Shown in pieces: positions 14,334-22,237 of a stretch of DNA of 40,478 nt (within the stretch, counting starts at the first letter, position 1; the number at the start of each line of letters is the position of its first letter). Origin of the DNA: Agromyces albus (lineage in GTDB: Bacteria; Actinomycetota; Actinomycetes; Actinomycetales; Microbacteriaceae); the NCBI RefSeq assembly GCF_004134825.1, contig NZ_SDPN01000039.1, forward strand, positions 1-40,478. Reading direction: 5' to 3'. Made by a program: the position numbers and the translations under genes. A model generated the notes under the pieces. That model saw only the letters and a list, made by a program, of their open reading frames with translations. It was not told the origin of the DNA and searched no databases.

Positions 14334-16415
14334 ATGACCGAGATCCTGCCGAGCTACGTGAAGGGCGAATGGTGGACGCCGGATGCCGCAGCCGGCGCAT
14401 CCGCCCACGAGGTGCGCGATGCGTCGACCGGCGAGCTCGTCGCCCGCGTGAGCACCGAGGGACTCGACCTGCCCGGAGCGCTCGAGTATGCGCGCACGGT
14501 CGGGCACGCGAGTCTCGGCGAGCTCACGTTCCACCAGCGTGCCGTGCTGCTCAAGCAGATGGCGGTCGCGCTCTCCGAGCGCAAGCCCGAGCTCTACGAG
14601 CTCTCCGTGCGCTCGGGCGCGACGCAGCAGGACTCGTGGGTCGATATCGACGGCGGCATCGGGGTGCTCTTCACGTACTCGTCGAAGGGTCGCCGCGAGC
14701 TGCCGAACAGTCGCGTCTACGTCGACGGCGCCGTCGAGAGCCTCTCGAAAGACGGCTCATTCCTCGGACGGCATATCTACACGAGGCTTCCCGGCGTGGC
14801 CGTGCAGATCAACGCATTCAACTTCCCGGTGTGGGGTTCGCTCGAGAAGTTCGCGCCTGCCTTCCTCGCGGGCATGCCGACCCTTGTGAAGCCCGCGACG
14901 CCCACGGGCTACGTGGCCGAGGGGTACGTGCGCATCCTCGTCGAGTCGGGCCTGTTGCCCGAGGGTTCGCTGCAGCTCGTCTCGGGCAGCGTGCCCGACC
15001 TCTTCGACCACTTGCGGCTCGGCGACCTCGTGGCCTTCACCGGATCCGCCTCGACCGCCGAGCGGCTGCGCACGCACGAGTCGGTGCAGACGGGCGGCGT
15101 TCGGTTCACCGTCGAGACCGACTCGATCAACGCGAGCGTGCTCGGCACCGACGCCGTCGCGGGCACTCCCGAGTTCGACGCGTACGTCAAGCAGCTCGTC
15201 GTCGAGATGACGTCGAAGGCGGGGCAGAAGTGCACGGCGATCCGTCGCGCGATCGTGCCCGACGCATCCGTCGACGACGTGATCGAAGCGGTGCGCGCCC
15301 GAATCGCCGAGCGCGTGGTGCTCGGCGACCCCCGCGCCGAGGGCGTCACCATGGGCCCGCTCGCCTCGAAGGCGCAGCAGGAGGAGGTGCTGCGCCAGGT
15401 CGGCAAGCTCACGGCCGCGGGCGGTGAGCTCGTCATCGGATCGACGGATGCCCCCACGGTGACCCTCGCCCACGGCACGGCCAGCGTGGCCTCCAACGGC
15501 GCCTTCGTCGCGCCCATGCTGCTGCGATTCGCGGATGCCACGGCGCCGGCCGTGCACGAGGTCGAGGCGTTCGGACCGGTCGCGTCGATCATCGGCTACT
15601 CCTCGCTCGACGAGGCGTCCGCGCTCGTCGCGCGGGGCGGCGGCTCGCTCGTGACGAGCGTCGCTACGCACGACCCCGAGGTCGCGATGCGGCTCGCGAG
15701 CGGCATCGCCGCGTACAACGGGCGCGTGCTGTTCCTCGACCGCGATGACGCGCGATCGTCGACGGGCCACGGTTCGCCCGTGCCGCACCTCGTGCACGGC
15801 GGGCCCGGGCGCGCCGGCGGGGGCGAGGAGCTCGGCGGCATCCGCGCGGTGCTCCACCACATGCAGCGCACCGCGGTGCAGGGCTCGCCCGAGATGCTCA
15901 CGGCGCTCACGGGCGTGTGGCATCAGGGCGCGGCTGCGCGGTCGGGCGGCGAGCACCCGTTCCGCAAGTCCCTTGCGGAGCTGAAGATCGGCGACCAGGT
16001 CGTGTCGGGGTCGCGCACGGTCACGCTCGAGGACATCGAGACGTTCGCGGCCTTCACGGGCGACACGTTCTATGCACACATGGATGAGGCCGCGGCATCC
16101 GCGAACCCGTTCTTCCCCGGCCGTGTCGCGCACGGCTACCTGCTCGTCTCGTGGGCGGCCGGTCTCTTCGTGGATGCCGCGCCGGGCCCCGTGCTCGCGA
16201 ACTCGGGCCTCGAGAACCTGCGGTTCGTTACGCCCGTGTCGCCGGGCGACTCGATCCGTGTCGAGCTCACGGCGAAGCAGATCACGCCGCGCGAAACCGA
16301 CGACTACGGCGAGGTGCGCTGGGACGCGGTGCTGCGCAACCAGAACGACGAGCTCGTGGCGTCGTACGACGTGCTGACGCTCGTGGCGAAGGAGCTCGAG
16401 CCGGCCGGAGCGTAG
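14334..16415 (+). CDS. paaZ: Bifunctional oxepin-CoA hydrolase / semialdehyde dehydrogenase
   Basis: The 693-residue fusion is like E. coli PaaZ. The aldehyde dehydrogenase half (about 1-520) has INAFNFPVWGSLEKFAPAFL, VAFTGSASTAERL and catalytic Cys300 in SKAGQKCTAIRR. The C-terminal MaoC-like hotdog half (from about 540) has TGDTFYAHMDE with Asp577 and His582. Their five-residue spacing matches the known Asp/His pair of the ring-cleaving hydratase. The enzyme opens the oxepin-CoA ring and oxidises the resulting semialdehyde to 3-oxo-5,6-dehydrosuberyl-CoA, passing the intermediate between domains. It is the last gene of the operon. ATG 14334 has AAAGGA 6 bases upstream; an earlier ATG at 14328 overlaps that site. 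Both active sites are intact. Confidence 0.95.
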   Translation: MTEILPSYVKGEWWTPDAAAGASAHEVRDASTGELVARVSTEGLDLPGALEYARTVGHASLGELTFHQRAVLLKQMAVALSERKPELYELSVRSGATQQDSWVDIDGGIGVLFTYSSKGRRELPNSRVYVDGAVESLSKDGSFLGRHIYTRLPGVAVQINAFNFPVWGSLEKFAPAFLAGMPTLVKPATPTGYVAEGYVRILVESGLLPEGSLQLVSGSVPDLFDHLRLGDLVAFTGSASTAERLRTHESVQTGGVRFTVETDSINASVLGTDAVAGTPEFDAYVKQLVVEMTSKAGQKCTAIRRAIVPDASVDDVIEAVRARIAERVVLGDPRAEGVTMGPLASKAQQEEVLRQVGKLTAAGGELVIGSTDAPTVTLAHGTASVASNGAFVAPMLLRFADATAPAVHEVEAFGPVASIIGYSSLDEASALVARGGGSLVTSVATHDPEVAMRLASGIAAYNGRVLFLDRDDARSSTGHGSPVPHLVHGGPGRAGGGEELGGIRAVLHHMQRTAVQGSPEMLTALTGVWHQGAAARSGGEHPFRKSLAELKIGDQVVSGSRTVTLEDIETFAAFTGDTFYAHMDEAAASANPFFPGRVAHGYLLVSWAAGLFVDAAPGPVLANSGLENLRFVTPVSPGDSIRVELTAKQITPRETDDYGEVRWDAVLRNQNDELVASYDVLTLVAKELEPAGA

Positions 16416-16431
16416 CCGATCGACAGCGGGC

Positions 16432-17265
16432 TCACCTCGTGAGCGCCTCGATCGCGCTCACGAATCGCGCCGCGAGGTAGGCGTAGCCGGCGTCATTGAG
16501 GTGGAGCCCGTCGCCGACATCGAATCGGTCGGTGTTGCCCGCGTTGATCCACGGTCGCGGCTCGGAGGGGTCGATGAAGACGGCGCCGGACGCGATCGCA
16601 GCAGTGCGGATGGTCTCGAGGTTCCTGAGGTTGTGGTCGCTCGCCGTCGGCGCGGTCGGACCGAACACGATGACGGCAGCGCTCGGCCACTCCCGTTGGG
16701 CCGTCTCGATGGCGGCGTGCACCCTGGCGGATTCCACCGACGAGTCGACAGCCCAGTCGTTGAGCCCGCCCTGCAGGACGATCACGTCGTACCGCTCGTC
16801 GTTCCGCGCGTGCGCTTCGAGCCGCGGCCCGAAGTCGAGGCCGGCCCGCCCGTCGGTCGCGAGGTCTTTCGTGAAACCCGTTCCGCCGACCCCGTCGATC
16901 GTGGCGTGCCACCCGAGCGTGCCCGCCGCGATACTCGCCCAGCCCGCGCCGGGGCTGCTCGCCCCGAACGCCTCGGTGAAGGAGTCCCCGATGATGAGCG
17001 CGGCGGCATCCTGCAGAATGCCGCGATGGTCGGGTGAGTCGATGGCCGCCTCGTCGAGAACGCCGCCGGCAGAACCGGCTGGCGGTGAGGTCGGACCGAC
17101 CGGTGGACGTGCGGCCTCGGTCGGTGATGAGGTCGCGGCATCCGTTCCGCGAGCGGCAGGCGCCTCGGCTATGGGGCCGCAGCCGCTCAGCAACGCCATG
17201 CACACGACCGACGAAGCCGCGATCGACCGCACGCGCCGAAGCCGCGTCTTCCCCTGCAGTTCCAT
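16432..17265 (-). CDS. SGNH/GDSL hydrolase lipoprotein
   Basis: The 277-residue secreted lipoprotein has basic residues, a hydrophobic stretch and the lipobox LLSGC, with Cys29 as the lipidation site. A Pro/Ser/Thr/Ala-rich linker follows to about residue 70. The SGNH catalytic blocks are present: LIIGDSFTEAFGAS (Ser95), VGGTGF (Gly), LQGGLNDW (Asn) and DGLHLNDAG (Asp252, His255). The enzyme should hydrolyse ester or acetyl groups outside the membrane. It is divergent from an acyltransferase-3 gene, so the two may add and remove acyl groups on the same surface polymer. ATG 17265 is preceded by GGGG, which is part of a perfect small palindrome. Confidence 0.9.
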   Translation of the reverse strand: MELQGKTRLRRVRSIAASSVVCMALLSGCGPIAEAPAARGTDAATSSPTEAARPPVGPTSPPAGSAGGVLDEAAIDSPDHRGILQDAAALIIGDSFTEAFGASSPGAGWASIAAGTLGWHATIDGVGGTGFTKDLATDGRAGLDFGPRLEAHARNDERYDVIVLQGGLNDWAVDSSVESARVHAAIETAQREWPSAAVIVFGPTAPTASDHNLRNLETIRTAAIASGAVFIDPSEPRPWINAGNTDRFDVGDGLHLNDAGYAYLAARFVSAIEALTR

Positions 17266-17268
17266 CGA

Positions 17269-17285
17269 CCCCGATGGTATCGGGG
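17269..17285. promoter_or_regulatory. Palindrome over the SGNH gene ribosome-binding site
   Basis: CCCCGAT-GGT-ATCGGGG is a perfect 7-bp inverted repeat with a 3-base centre. It ends 4 bases before the SGNH ATG and includes its only candidate ribosome-binding sequence (GGGG on the minus strand). In RNA it would hide that sequence; in DNA it could be an operator in the divergent promoter region. Confidence 0.4.
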
Positions 17286-17375
17286 CCGCTGAAACGGATG
17301 GGTGATCGTGGTCTGATATTCTCGCCGTTCCGCTGTCCCCCGAATGCGGTTCGCCCCTACACGATCGGTATCGAG

Positions 17376-18587
17376 ATGGATCATTCGCGCTTGCGCGCCC
17401 TCGATGGACTGCGTGGAATCGCCGCGCTGATCGTGCTCGTGCACCACTCATTGCTCGTCGTCCCGGCCCTCGCCGCGCCATACTTCGGGCAGGTCGACAT
17501 CGGCGGATGGGCTGGATTGCTCGTCAACACGCCCCTCCACCTGCTGTGGGCGGGTACCGAGGCGGTCTACCTCTTCTTCATCCTCTCGGGCCTGGTGCTC
17601 GCCTTCAGCGTGAAGTCGGGATCGTTCACCTGGTCGTCGTACTTCCCCTCTCGCTTCGCGCGGCTGTACCTTCCGGTCTTCGGTGCGGTGGTGCTCGGCG
17701 CGATCGTGATCTGGGCCACGCCGACGTTCGACGCGGCAGACAGCCTCTGGGTGCGAAACCGGCCCGAGCAGTACGAGCTCCGCGAACTGCTGGCCGACCT
17801 TACGTTGCTCGGAGGGCCCTCGAACGCCATCACGCCGCTCTGGTCGTTGCAGTTGGAGCTGCTGTTCTCGGCGCTCCTGCCGCTCTACATCTATGCGTCG
17901 CGACGGGTCACTCCGGTGCTGCAGATCGCCGTCTACCTGGCCCTCGCCACGCTCGGCGCGTATGCGGCGGTGAGCTCGCTCACGTACCTGCCCATGTTCG
18001 GCATCGGCGTGGCGCTCGCCTCCCTGTGGCCTCGGATATCGAGTGGCCTGTCGCGCCTTCCTGCGCGCTTCAGCGCACTGGGCTGGTCGCTCACGCTGAT
18101 CGCCGCGGTGCTGATGACGACGTCGCACTGGATGCTGCGACCCGTGTTGCCCACGGAACTGGCGGGCGCCGTGACGTTGCCGATCGTCCTCGTCGGAATC
18201 TGCGGAATCATCATCGCCGCCGTGCATGCCCCGCTGCTGCGCGCGCTGCTCTCGAGCAGGCCGTTCGCGTTCCTCGGCCTGATCTCGTTCAGCCTGTACC
18301 TGATCCATGAACCGATCGTCGTCGCCCTGTCTCAAGTGGTCGCCGCGCCGATCGTCACCGTCTTCGTCGCCGTTCCGTTCTGCATCGCCGTGGCCACGGT
18401 GTTCTGGTACCTCGTGGAGCGGCCCTCGCATCGCCTCTCGCGCCGCATCCGTGCCGGCGTCGACTCGGAGCTGCGGCTCGCGGCGTACACGTCGACGGGG
18501 TCGACCGGTGGAGGTGCTGCGTCGTCTCAGCCGCGGAGCGCGAGCACGAACGGCAGCACGTCGGTCGCGCCGGCCTTCCGAAGGTAG
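17376..18587 (+). CDS. Acyltransferase 3 family membrane protein
   Basis: The 403-residue protein has about ten membrane helices. The N-terminal ALDGLRGIAALIVLVHHS carries the family's Arg and the catalytic His pair. FFILSGLVLAFSV and the FARLYLP segment follow, and FSLYLIHEPIVVAL and WYLVERPSHRLSR close the domain. It probably O-acylates a cell-surface sugar. It is divergent from the SGNH lipoprotein gene (110-base gap), suggesting paired acylation and deacylation. The final 40 residues are a disordered Ser/Thr/Gly-rich tail whose codons overlap the 3' end of recQ on the other strand. ATG 17376 is chosen by the position of the family motif; its ribosome-binding site (CGAG) is weak. Confidence 0.87.
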   Translation: MDHSRLRALDGLRGIAALIVLVHHSLLVVPALAAPYFGQVDIGGWAGLLVNTPLHLLWAGTEAVYLFFILSGLVLAFSVKSGSFTWSSYFPSRFARLYLPVFGAVVLGAIVIWATPTFDAADSLWVRNRPEQYELRELLADLTLLGGPSNAITPLWSLQLELLFSALLPLYIYASRRVTPVLQIAVYLALATLGAYAAVSSLTYLPMFGIGVALASLWPRISSGLSRLPARFSALGWSLTLIAAVLMTTSHWMLRPVLPTELAGAVTLPIVLVGICGIIIAAVHAPLLRALLSSRPFAFLGLISFSLYLIHEPIVVALSQVVAAPIVTVFVAVPFCIAVATVFWYLVERPSHRLSRRIRAGVDSELRLAAYTSTGSTGGGAASSQPRSASTNGSTSVAPAFRR

Positions 18588-20662
18588 CGGGCGGCGACGG
18601 TGAGGGTCCACCTGCTGTCGGCCTGGTCGTCGACGAGCAGCACCCCGCTCGAGGGCACGTCGAGGCCCTCGGCGCTGAAGCGATCCCAGAGCCCCGCGAG
18701 ACGGAAGGCGCTGTTGCCGCCGGGCTGGCCGGTGGGGCCGCCGTTGGCGTGGGCGAGCGCGCCGAGATAGGGCAACCGCCCGACGTCCGCGAGGCCCCTC
18801 GCGAGTGAGTCGACGAGCTCAGGCCGCGAGCGCGACGGCATCGAGACGACCGCGACCGGACGCTCAGCCCAGCCCCAATCGGCGAGCACGCGGACGCACG
18901 CGCCGAGCACGTGCGGCGGCACGGGGCCGTCGGGGGTTCCCGGCGCGAACAGCTCGCGCAGCGTGCCGCCCCAGCCGAGGTCGGTGAGGCGGGCGAGCGC
19001 TCGCCCCTCGCCAGCTTGCTCGCCGGGATCGATGCGGCCCTTCACCGGAACGCCGAGCCGGTCGGCGCCGGTCGGCCACTGGCGGCGCGGTTCGATCGGC
19101 ACGCCGACGCGGTCGAGCGACGCGGCGGCCGTCGCGCTCGCGGATGCCGCGATCTCGCGGGGGTACCAGATGCCTGCGCAGTTGTCGCAACGGCCGCAGG
19201 GCGCTGCCGTCTCATCGTCGAGGGAGCGCTGGAGGAACTCCATGCGGCATCCGCCGGTCTGCTCGTACTCGATCATGTGCTGCTGTTCGGCTTCGCGCTC
19301 GGCGGCGATGCGTCGGTAGCGCTCCGCGTCGTAGACCCACGGAACCCCGGTGGAGACCCAGCCGCCCTGCACTCGCTTCACGGCACCGTCGACGTCGAGC
19401 ACCTTGAGGAGCAGTTCGAGCGGCGTGCGGCGGATGTCGACCATCGCTTCGAGCGCCGGTGTGGAGAGCGGCACGTCGGAGAGCGCCGCGATGACGCGCT
19501 CGGCGCGGTCTTGGTCGGGCATCGAGGCGGTCGCGAAGTAGTGCCAGATGTCGGGGTCTTCGGTGCCGGGCAGGAGCAGCACGTCGGCGCTCTCGCTCGC
19601 GCGACCCGCGCGGCCGACCTGCTGGTAGTAGGCGACGGGCGACGAGGGCGCTCCCAAGTGGAGCACGAAGCCGAGGTCTGGCTTGTCGAAGCCCATGCCG
19701 AGCGCGCTCGTCGCGACGAGCGCCTTGACCTCGTTGCGCTTCAGCATGCCCTCGGACTCGGTGCGCTCGTCGGTGTCGGTCTGCCCCGTGTAGGCGCGCA
19801 CCTCGTGGCCGCGCTCGCGCAGCAGCCGCGCGGTGTCGACCGCCGCCGCGACCGTCAGCGTGTAGATGATGCCCGAACCGGGGAGGTCGTCGAGGTGGCT
19901 GAGGAGCCACGCCAATCGGCTCGGCGAGTCGGGCAGCCGCAGCACGCCGAGGCGGAGCGACGTGCGGGCGAGCGGGCCGCGGATCGTCACGACGCCTTCG
20001 CCCGGGTCGGTGCCTGTCTCGCCGTGAGGGGCGGCGGTGCCGAGTTGCTCGGCGACATCCGCGACGACCCTGCTGTTGGCGGTCGCCGTCGTGGCGAGCA
20101 CCGGCACCTCGGCGGGCATCTGCGAGATGAGGTCGCGAAGCCGCCGGTAGTCGGGCCGGAAGTCATGGCCCCAGTCGCTGATGCAGTGCGCCTCGTCGAC
20201 GACGAGCATGCCGATGCGGCGCACGAGCGCCGGCAGTTGCTGTTCGCGGAAGGCCGGGTTGTTCAGTCGCTCGGGCGAGACGAGGAGCACGTCGACCTCG
20301 TCGCGGTCGAGTTGCTGCTGCACCTCGGCCCACTCGTGCGGATTCGTCGAGTTGATGGCCACCGCTCGCACGCCGGCGCGCTCGGCGGCGGCGATCTGGT
20401 CGCGCATGAGTGCGAGCAGTGGCGAGACGAGCACGGTCGGCCCGGCGCCCTGCCGGCGCAGCAGCAGGGTCGCGACGAAGTAGACCGCCGACTTGCCCCA
20501 ACCGGTGCGCTGCACGACCAGCGCTCGCCGACGCCCTTCGACGAGCGACTCGATCGCCTCATACTGCCCGTCGTGGAACGCGGCGTCGTCACGGCCCACG
20601 AGTTCGCGCAGCGCCAGGAGTGCGGCAGCGCGCGTGTCGGCTGATGGTGCGGCGAGGGTCAT
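18527..20662 (-). CDS. RecQ-type ATP-dependent DNA helicase with phosphoribosyltransferase-like C-terminus
   Basis: The 711-residue protein unwinds DNA 3'-5' in repair. RecQ motifs are FHDGQYEAIESL (motif 0), TGWGKS (53-58, Walker A), DEAH (156-159) followed by CISDWGHDFRPDY (aromatic-rich loop), ATTATAN (III) and QVGRAGR (VI). The Zn-binding cysteines are Cys472, Cys489, Cys492 and Cys495. Past residue 510 it leaves the standard RecQ layout (no clear WH or HRDC). It ends with GVLLVDDQADSRWTLTVAAR (673-692), the fold signature of ComF/PRTase proteins (LVDD.xxTGxT). The PRPP loop is altered (DQADSRWT), so activity is doubtful. The tail overlaps the convergent acyltransferase gene by 61 bases. 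Confidence 0.92.
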   Translation of the reverse strand: MTLAAPSADTRAAALLALRELVGRDDAAFHDGQYEAIESLVEGRRRALVVQRTGWGKSAVYFVATLLLRRQGAGPTVLVSPLLALMRDQIAAAERAGVRAVAINSTNPHEWAEVQQQLDRDEVDVLLVSPERLNNPAFREQQLPALVRRIGMLVVDEAHCISDWGHDFRPDYRRLRDLISQMPAEVPVLATTATANSRVVADVAEQLGTAAPHGETGTDPGEGVVTIRGPLARTSLRLGVLRLPDSPSRLAWLLSHLDDLPGSGIIYTLTVAAAVDTARLLRERGHEVRAYTGQTDTDERTESEGMLKRNEVKALVATSALGMGFDKPDLGFVLHLGAPSSPVAYYQQVGRAGRASESADVLLLPGTEDPDIWHYFATASMPDQDRAERVIAALSDVPLSTPALEAMVDIRRTPLELLLKVLDVDGAVKRVQGGWVSTGVPWVYDAERYRRIAAEREAEQQHMIEYEQTGGCRMEFLQRSLDDETAAPCGRCDNCAGIWYPREIAASASATAAASLDRVGVPIEPRRQWPTGADRLGVPVKGRIDPGEQAGEGRALARLTDLGWGGTLRELFAPGTPDGPVPPHVLGACVRVLADWGWAERPVAVVSMPSRSRPELVDSLARGLADVGRLPYLGALAHANGGPTGQPGGNSAFRLAGLWDRFSAEGLDVPSSGVLLVDDQADSRWTLTVAARYLRKAGATDVLPFVLALRG

Positions 20663-20700
20663 GCCCCCACTCTGGTCGATGCGGCCGACAACCGCCTGTG

Positions 20701-21771
20701 TCAGTCGGCGGGCGACCACCCGATCGCCGGCGCGATGTGCTCGGCGATCGCCGCGAGCAGCCGCGCGTTGTAGTCGACGCCGAGCTGGTTCGGCACGGTG
20801 ACGAGCAGGGTGTCGGATGCCGCGACGGCGGCGTCCTGCGCGAGCTCGGCCGCGATCTTGTCGGGCTCGCCGATGTAGCTCTTGCCGAAGCGGGCGAGCC
20901 CGCCGTCGAGGTAGCCCACCTGGTCCTGGCTGTCGGATGCCTCGCGCTCGCCGAAGTACATGCGGTCCTCGTCGGTGAGGATCGGCAGGATGCTGCGCGA
21001 CACCGAGACCCGCGGGGTGCGCTCCCACCCGGCATCCGCCCATGCATCGCGGTAGATCTGGATCTGCTCGGCCTGCAGCTCGTCGAAGGGCACGCCGGTG
21101 TCTTCGGTGAGGAGGGTCGAGCTCATGAGGTTCATGCCCTGTTCGGCTGTCCACTTCGCGGTCGCACGCGTGCCGCTGCCCCACCAGATGCGGTCGGGAA
21201 GGCCAGGGGATTGCGGCTGGATCGGCAGGAGCCCGGTCGTTCCCGTCATCTGCGGATTGGCCTGCGCCACGCCGGCGCCCGCGATGGCCGCGCGGAACAC
21301 CTCGGTCTTCGCGCGGGCGATGTCGGCGTCGGTCTCGTCGTCACCCGGCACGTAGCCGAACGTCGCGGAGCCGTTGAGCGCGGTCTCGGGTGAGCCTCGG
21401 CTCACGCCGAGCTGCAGCCGGCCCTCGCCGCCGGCGTGCGCGCTGATGAGGTCAGCCGCCGCGGCCTCCTCGGCCATGTAGAGCGGGTTCTCGTAGCGCA
21501 TGTCGATGACGCCAGTGCCGATCTCGATGCGGCTTGTGCGCGCGCCGATCGCCGCCAGCAGCGGGAACGGGCTCGCGAGCTGCCGGGCGAAGTGGTGCAC
21601 GCGGAAGAACGCCCCGTCGATGCCGAGCTCCTCGGCCGCAACGGCAAGATCGATCGCCTGCACGAGGGCGTCGCCGCCGGTGCGAGTGCCGGAATGCGGC
21701 GACGGATGCCAGTGGCCGAACGAGAGGAACCCGATGCGTTGCTTCACTCCTGATAGAGCGCCCTGAGGCAT
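20701..21771 (-). CDS. LLM-class flavin-dependent oxidoreductase
   Basis: The 356-residue protein has the bacterial luciferase-like TIM-barrel fold. It starts with RIGFLSFGHW and continues with VAAEELGIDGAFFRVHHFA, IEIGTGVIDMRYENPLYMAEEAA and RLQLGVSRGSPE, the usual flavin- and substrate-binding regions. It ends with YIGEPDKIAAELAQD and a LLVTVPNQLGVD strand. Members oxidise diverse small molecules with reduced FMN or F420; the substrate here cannot be inferred. ATG 21771 has GGGCGG upstream at a close distance. A GTG at 21747 would lie in a better AGGAG context but too close. The gene is 38 bases upstream of recQ on the same strand, perhaps co-transcribed. Confidence 0.88.
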   Translation of the reverse strand: MPQGALSGVKQRIGFLSFGHWHPSPHSGTRTGGDALVQAIDLAVAAEELGIDGAFFRVHHFARQLASPFPLLAAIGARTSRIEIGTGVIDMRYENPLYMAEEAAAADLISAHAGGEGRLQLGVSRGSPETALNGSATFGYVPGDDETDADIARAKTEVFRAAIAGAGVAQANPQMTGTTGLLPIQPQSPGLPDRIWWGSGTRATAKWTAEQGMNLMSSTLLTEDTGVPFDELQAEQIQIYRDAWADAGWERTPRVSVSRSILPILTDEDRMYFGEREASDSQDQVGYLDGGLARFGKSYIGEPDKIAAELAQDAAVAASDTLLVTVPNQLGVDYNARLLAAIAEHIAPAIGWSPAD

Positions 21772-21884
21772 CCGCCCATTCCCCTCTGCCCGAGAAGCCG
21801 CGCGAATACGGCATCTGCCGGATGCCAGGCGGCCGCCTTAGCGAGGAGCTTAGGGGAGTAGGACGACGACGAACCGGAGCCGAC

Positions 21885-22187
21885 ATGTTGATCTCAGAAC
21901 TGAGTTTCCCGCACCTGCAGGCGGAGCGCGAGGCGCGCCTGACGCGCGAGCTCGAGCAGCGTCGCGTCGTGCGTGAACGGCTGGCAGTGTCAGGCCCCCG
22001 TGGTCGAGTGGCGCCGCCGAAGGCGACCCTCCCCGGTGGTCGAGTAGCGCCGCCGGAGGCGACGCGTATCGAGGCCACACACAAGGTGATCTCGCGCCGC
22101 GCCTCGGCATGGGCGGTCTTCCGTCGAACGCCGCGTCGCCCGAGTGAGGCGACCGGGAAGCCGTCCGAGCACTCGCGCGCGGTCTAG
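21885..22187 (+). CDS. Small protein of unknown function, about one third repeat-encoded
   Basis: The frame encodes 100 residues, beginning MLISELSFPHLQAEREARLT. It continues with a charged helix RELEQRRVVRERL, probably a short coiled coil. GGAG lies 6 bases before the ATG, so it is probably translated. From about residue 37 to 66 it is encoded by one damaged and one intact copy of the palindromic repeat (GRVAPPKATLP, then GGRVAPPEATRIEA). The last 35 residues are basic and disordered. I recognise no family. The original protein may have ended near the repeat and been extended by its insertion. The gene is alone between an LLM oxidoreductase and a TetR-ABC cassette. Confidence 0.5.
   Translation: MLISELSFPHLQAEREARLTRELEQRRVVRERLAVSGPRGRVAPPKATLPGGRVAPPEATRIEATHKVISRRASAWAVFRRTPRRPSEATGKPSEHSRAV
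21996..22078 (+). repeat. Palindromic repeat, tandem copies B' and B
   Basis: Copy B (22033-22078) runs from CCGGTGGTCGAGTAG through a CGCCGCCGGAGGCGACG middle to CGTATCGAGGCCAC. Copy B' (21996-22029) is the same unit with substitutions (GAGTGG for GAGTAG, CCGAAGG for CCGGAGG) and no right end. Both are in the same orientation and translated in the same frame of the small gene. Confidence 0.85.
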
Positions 22188-22199
22188 CCTCACCGAGGG

Positions 22200-22237
22200 T
22201 TGCACGCTTGAATGTTAGTCACTAACATTCAAGCGTG
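22200..22237 (+). promoter_or_regulatory. TetR autoregulatory promoter inside a 35-bp palindrome
   Basis: Bases 22203-22219 (CACGCTTGAATGTTAGT) and 22221-22237 are exact reverse complements around one centre base. The palindrome spans a promoter: TTGCAC (22200-22205), 17 bases, TAACAT (22223-22228). Transcription would start at about 22235, the GTG start codon, so the mRNA should be leaderless. The inner GTTAGT-C-ACTAAC is a typical TetR site. Confidence 0.85.
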
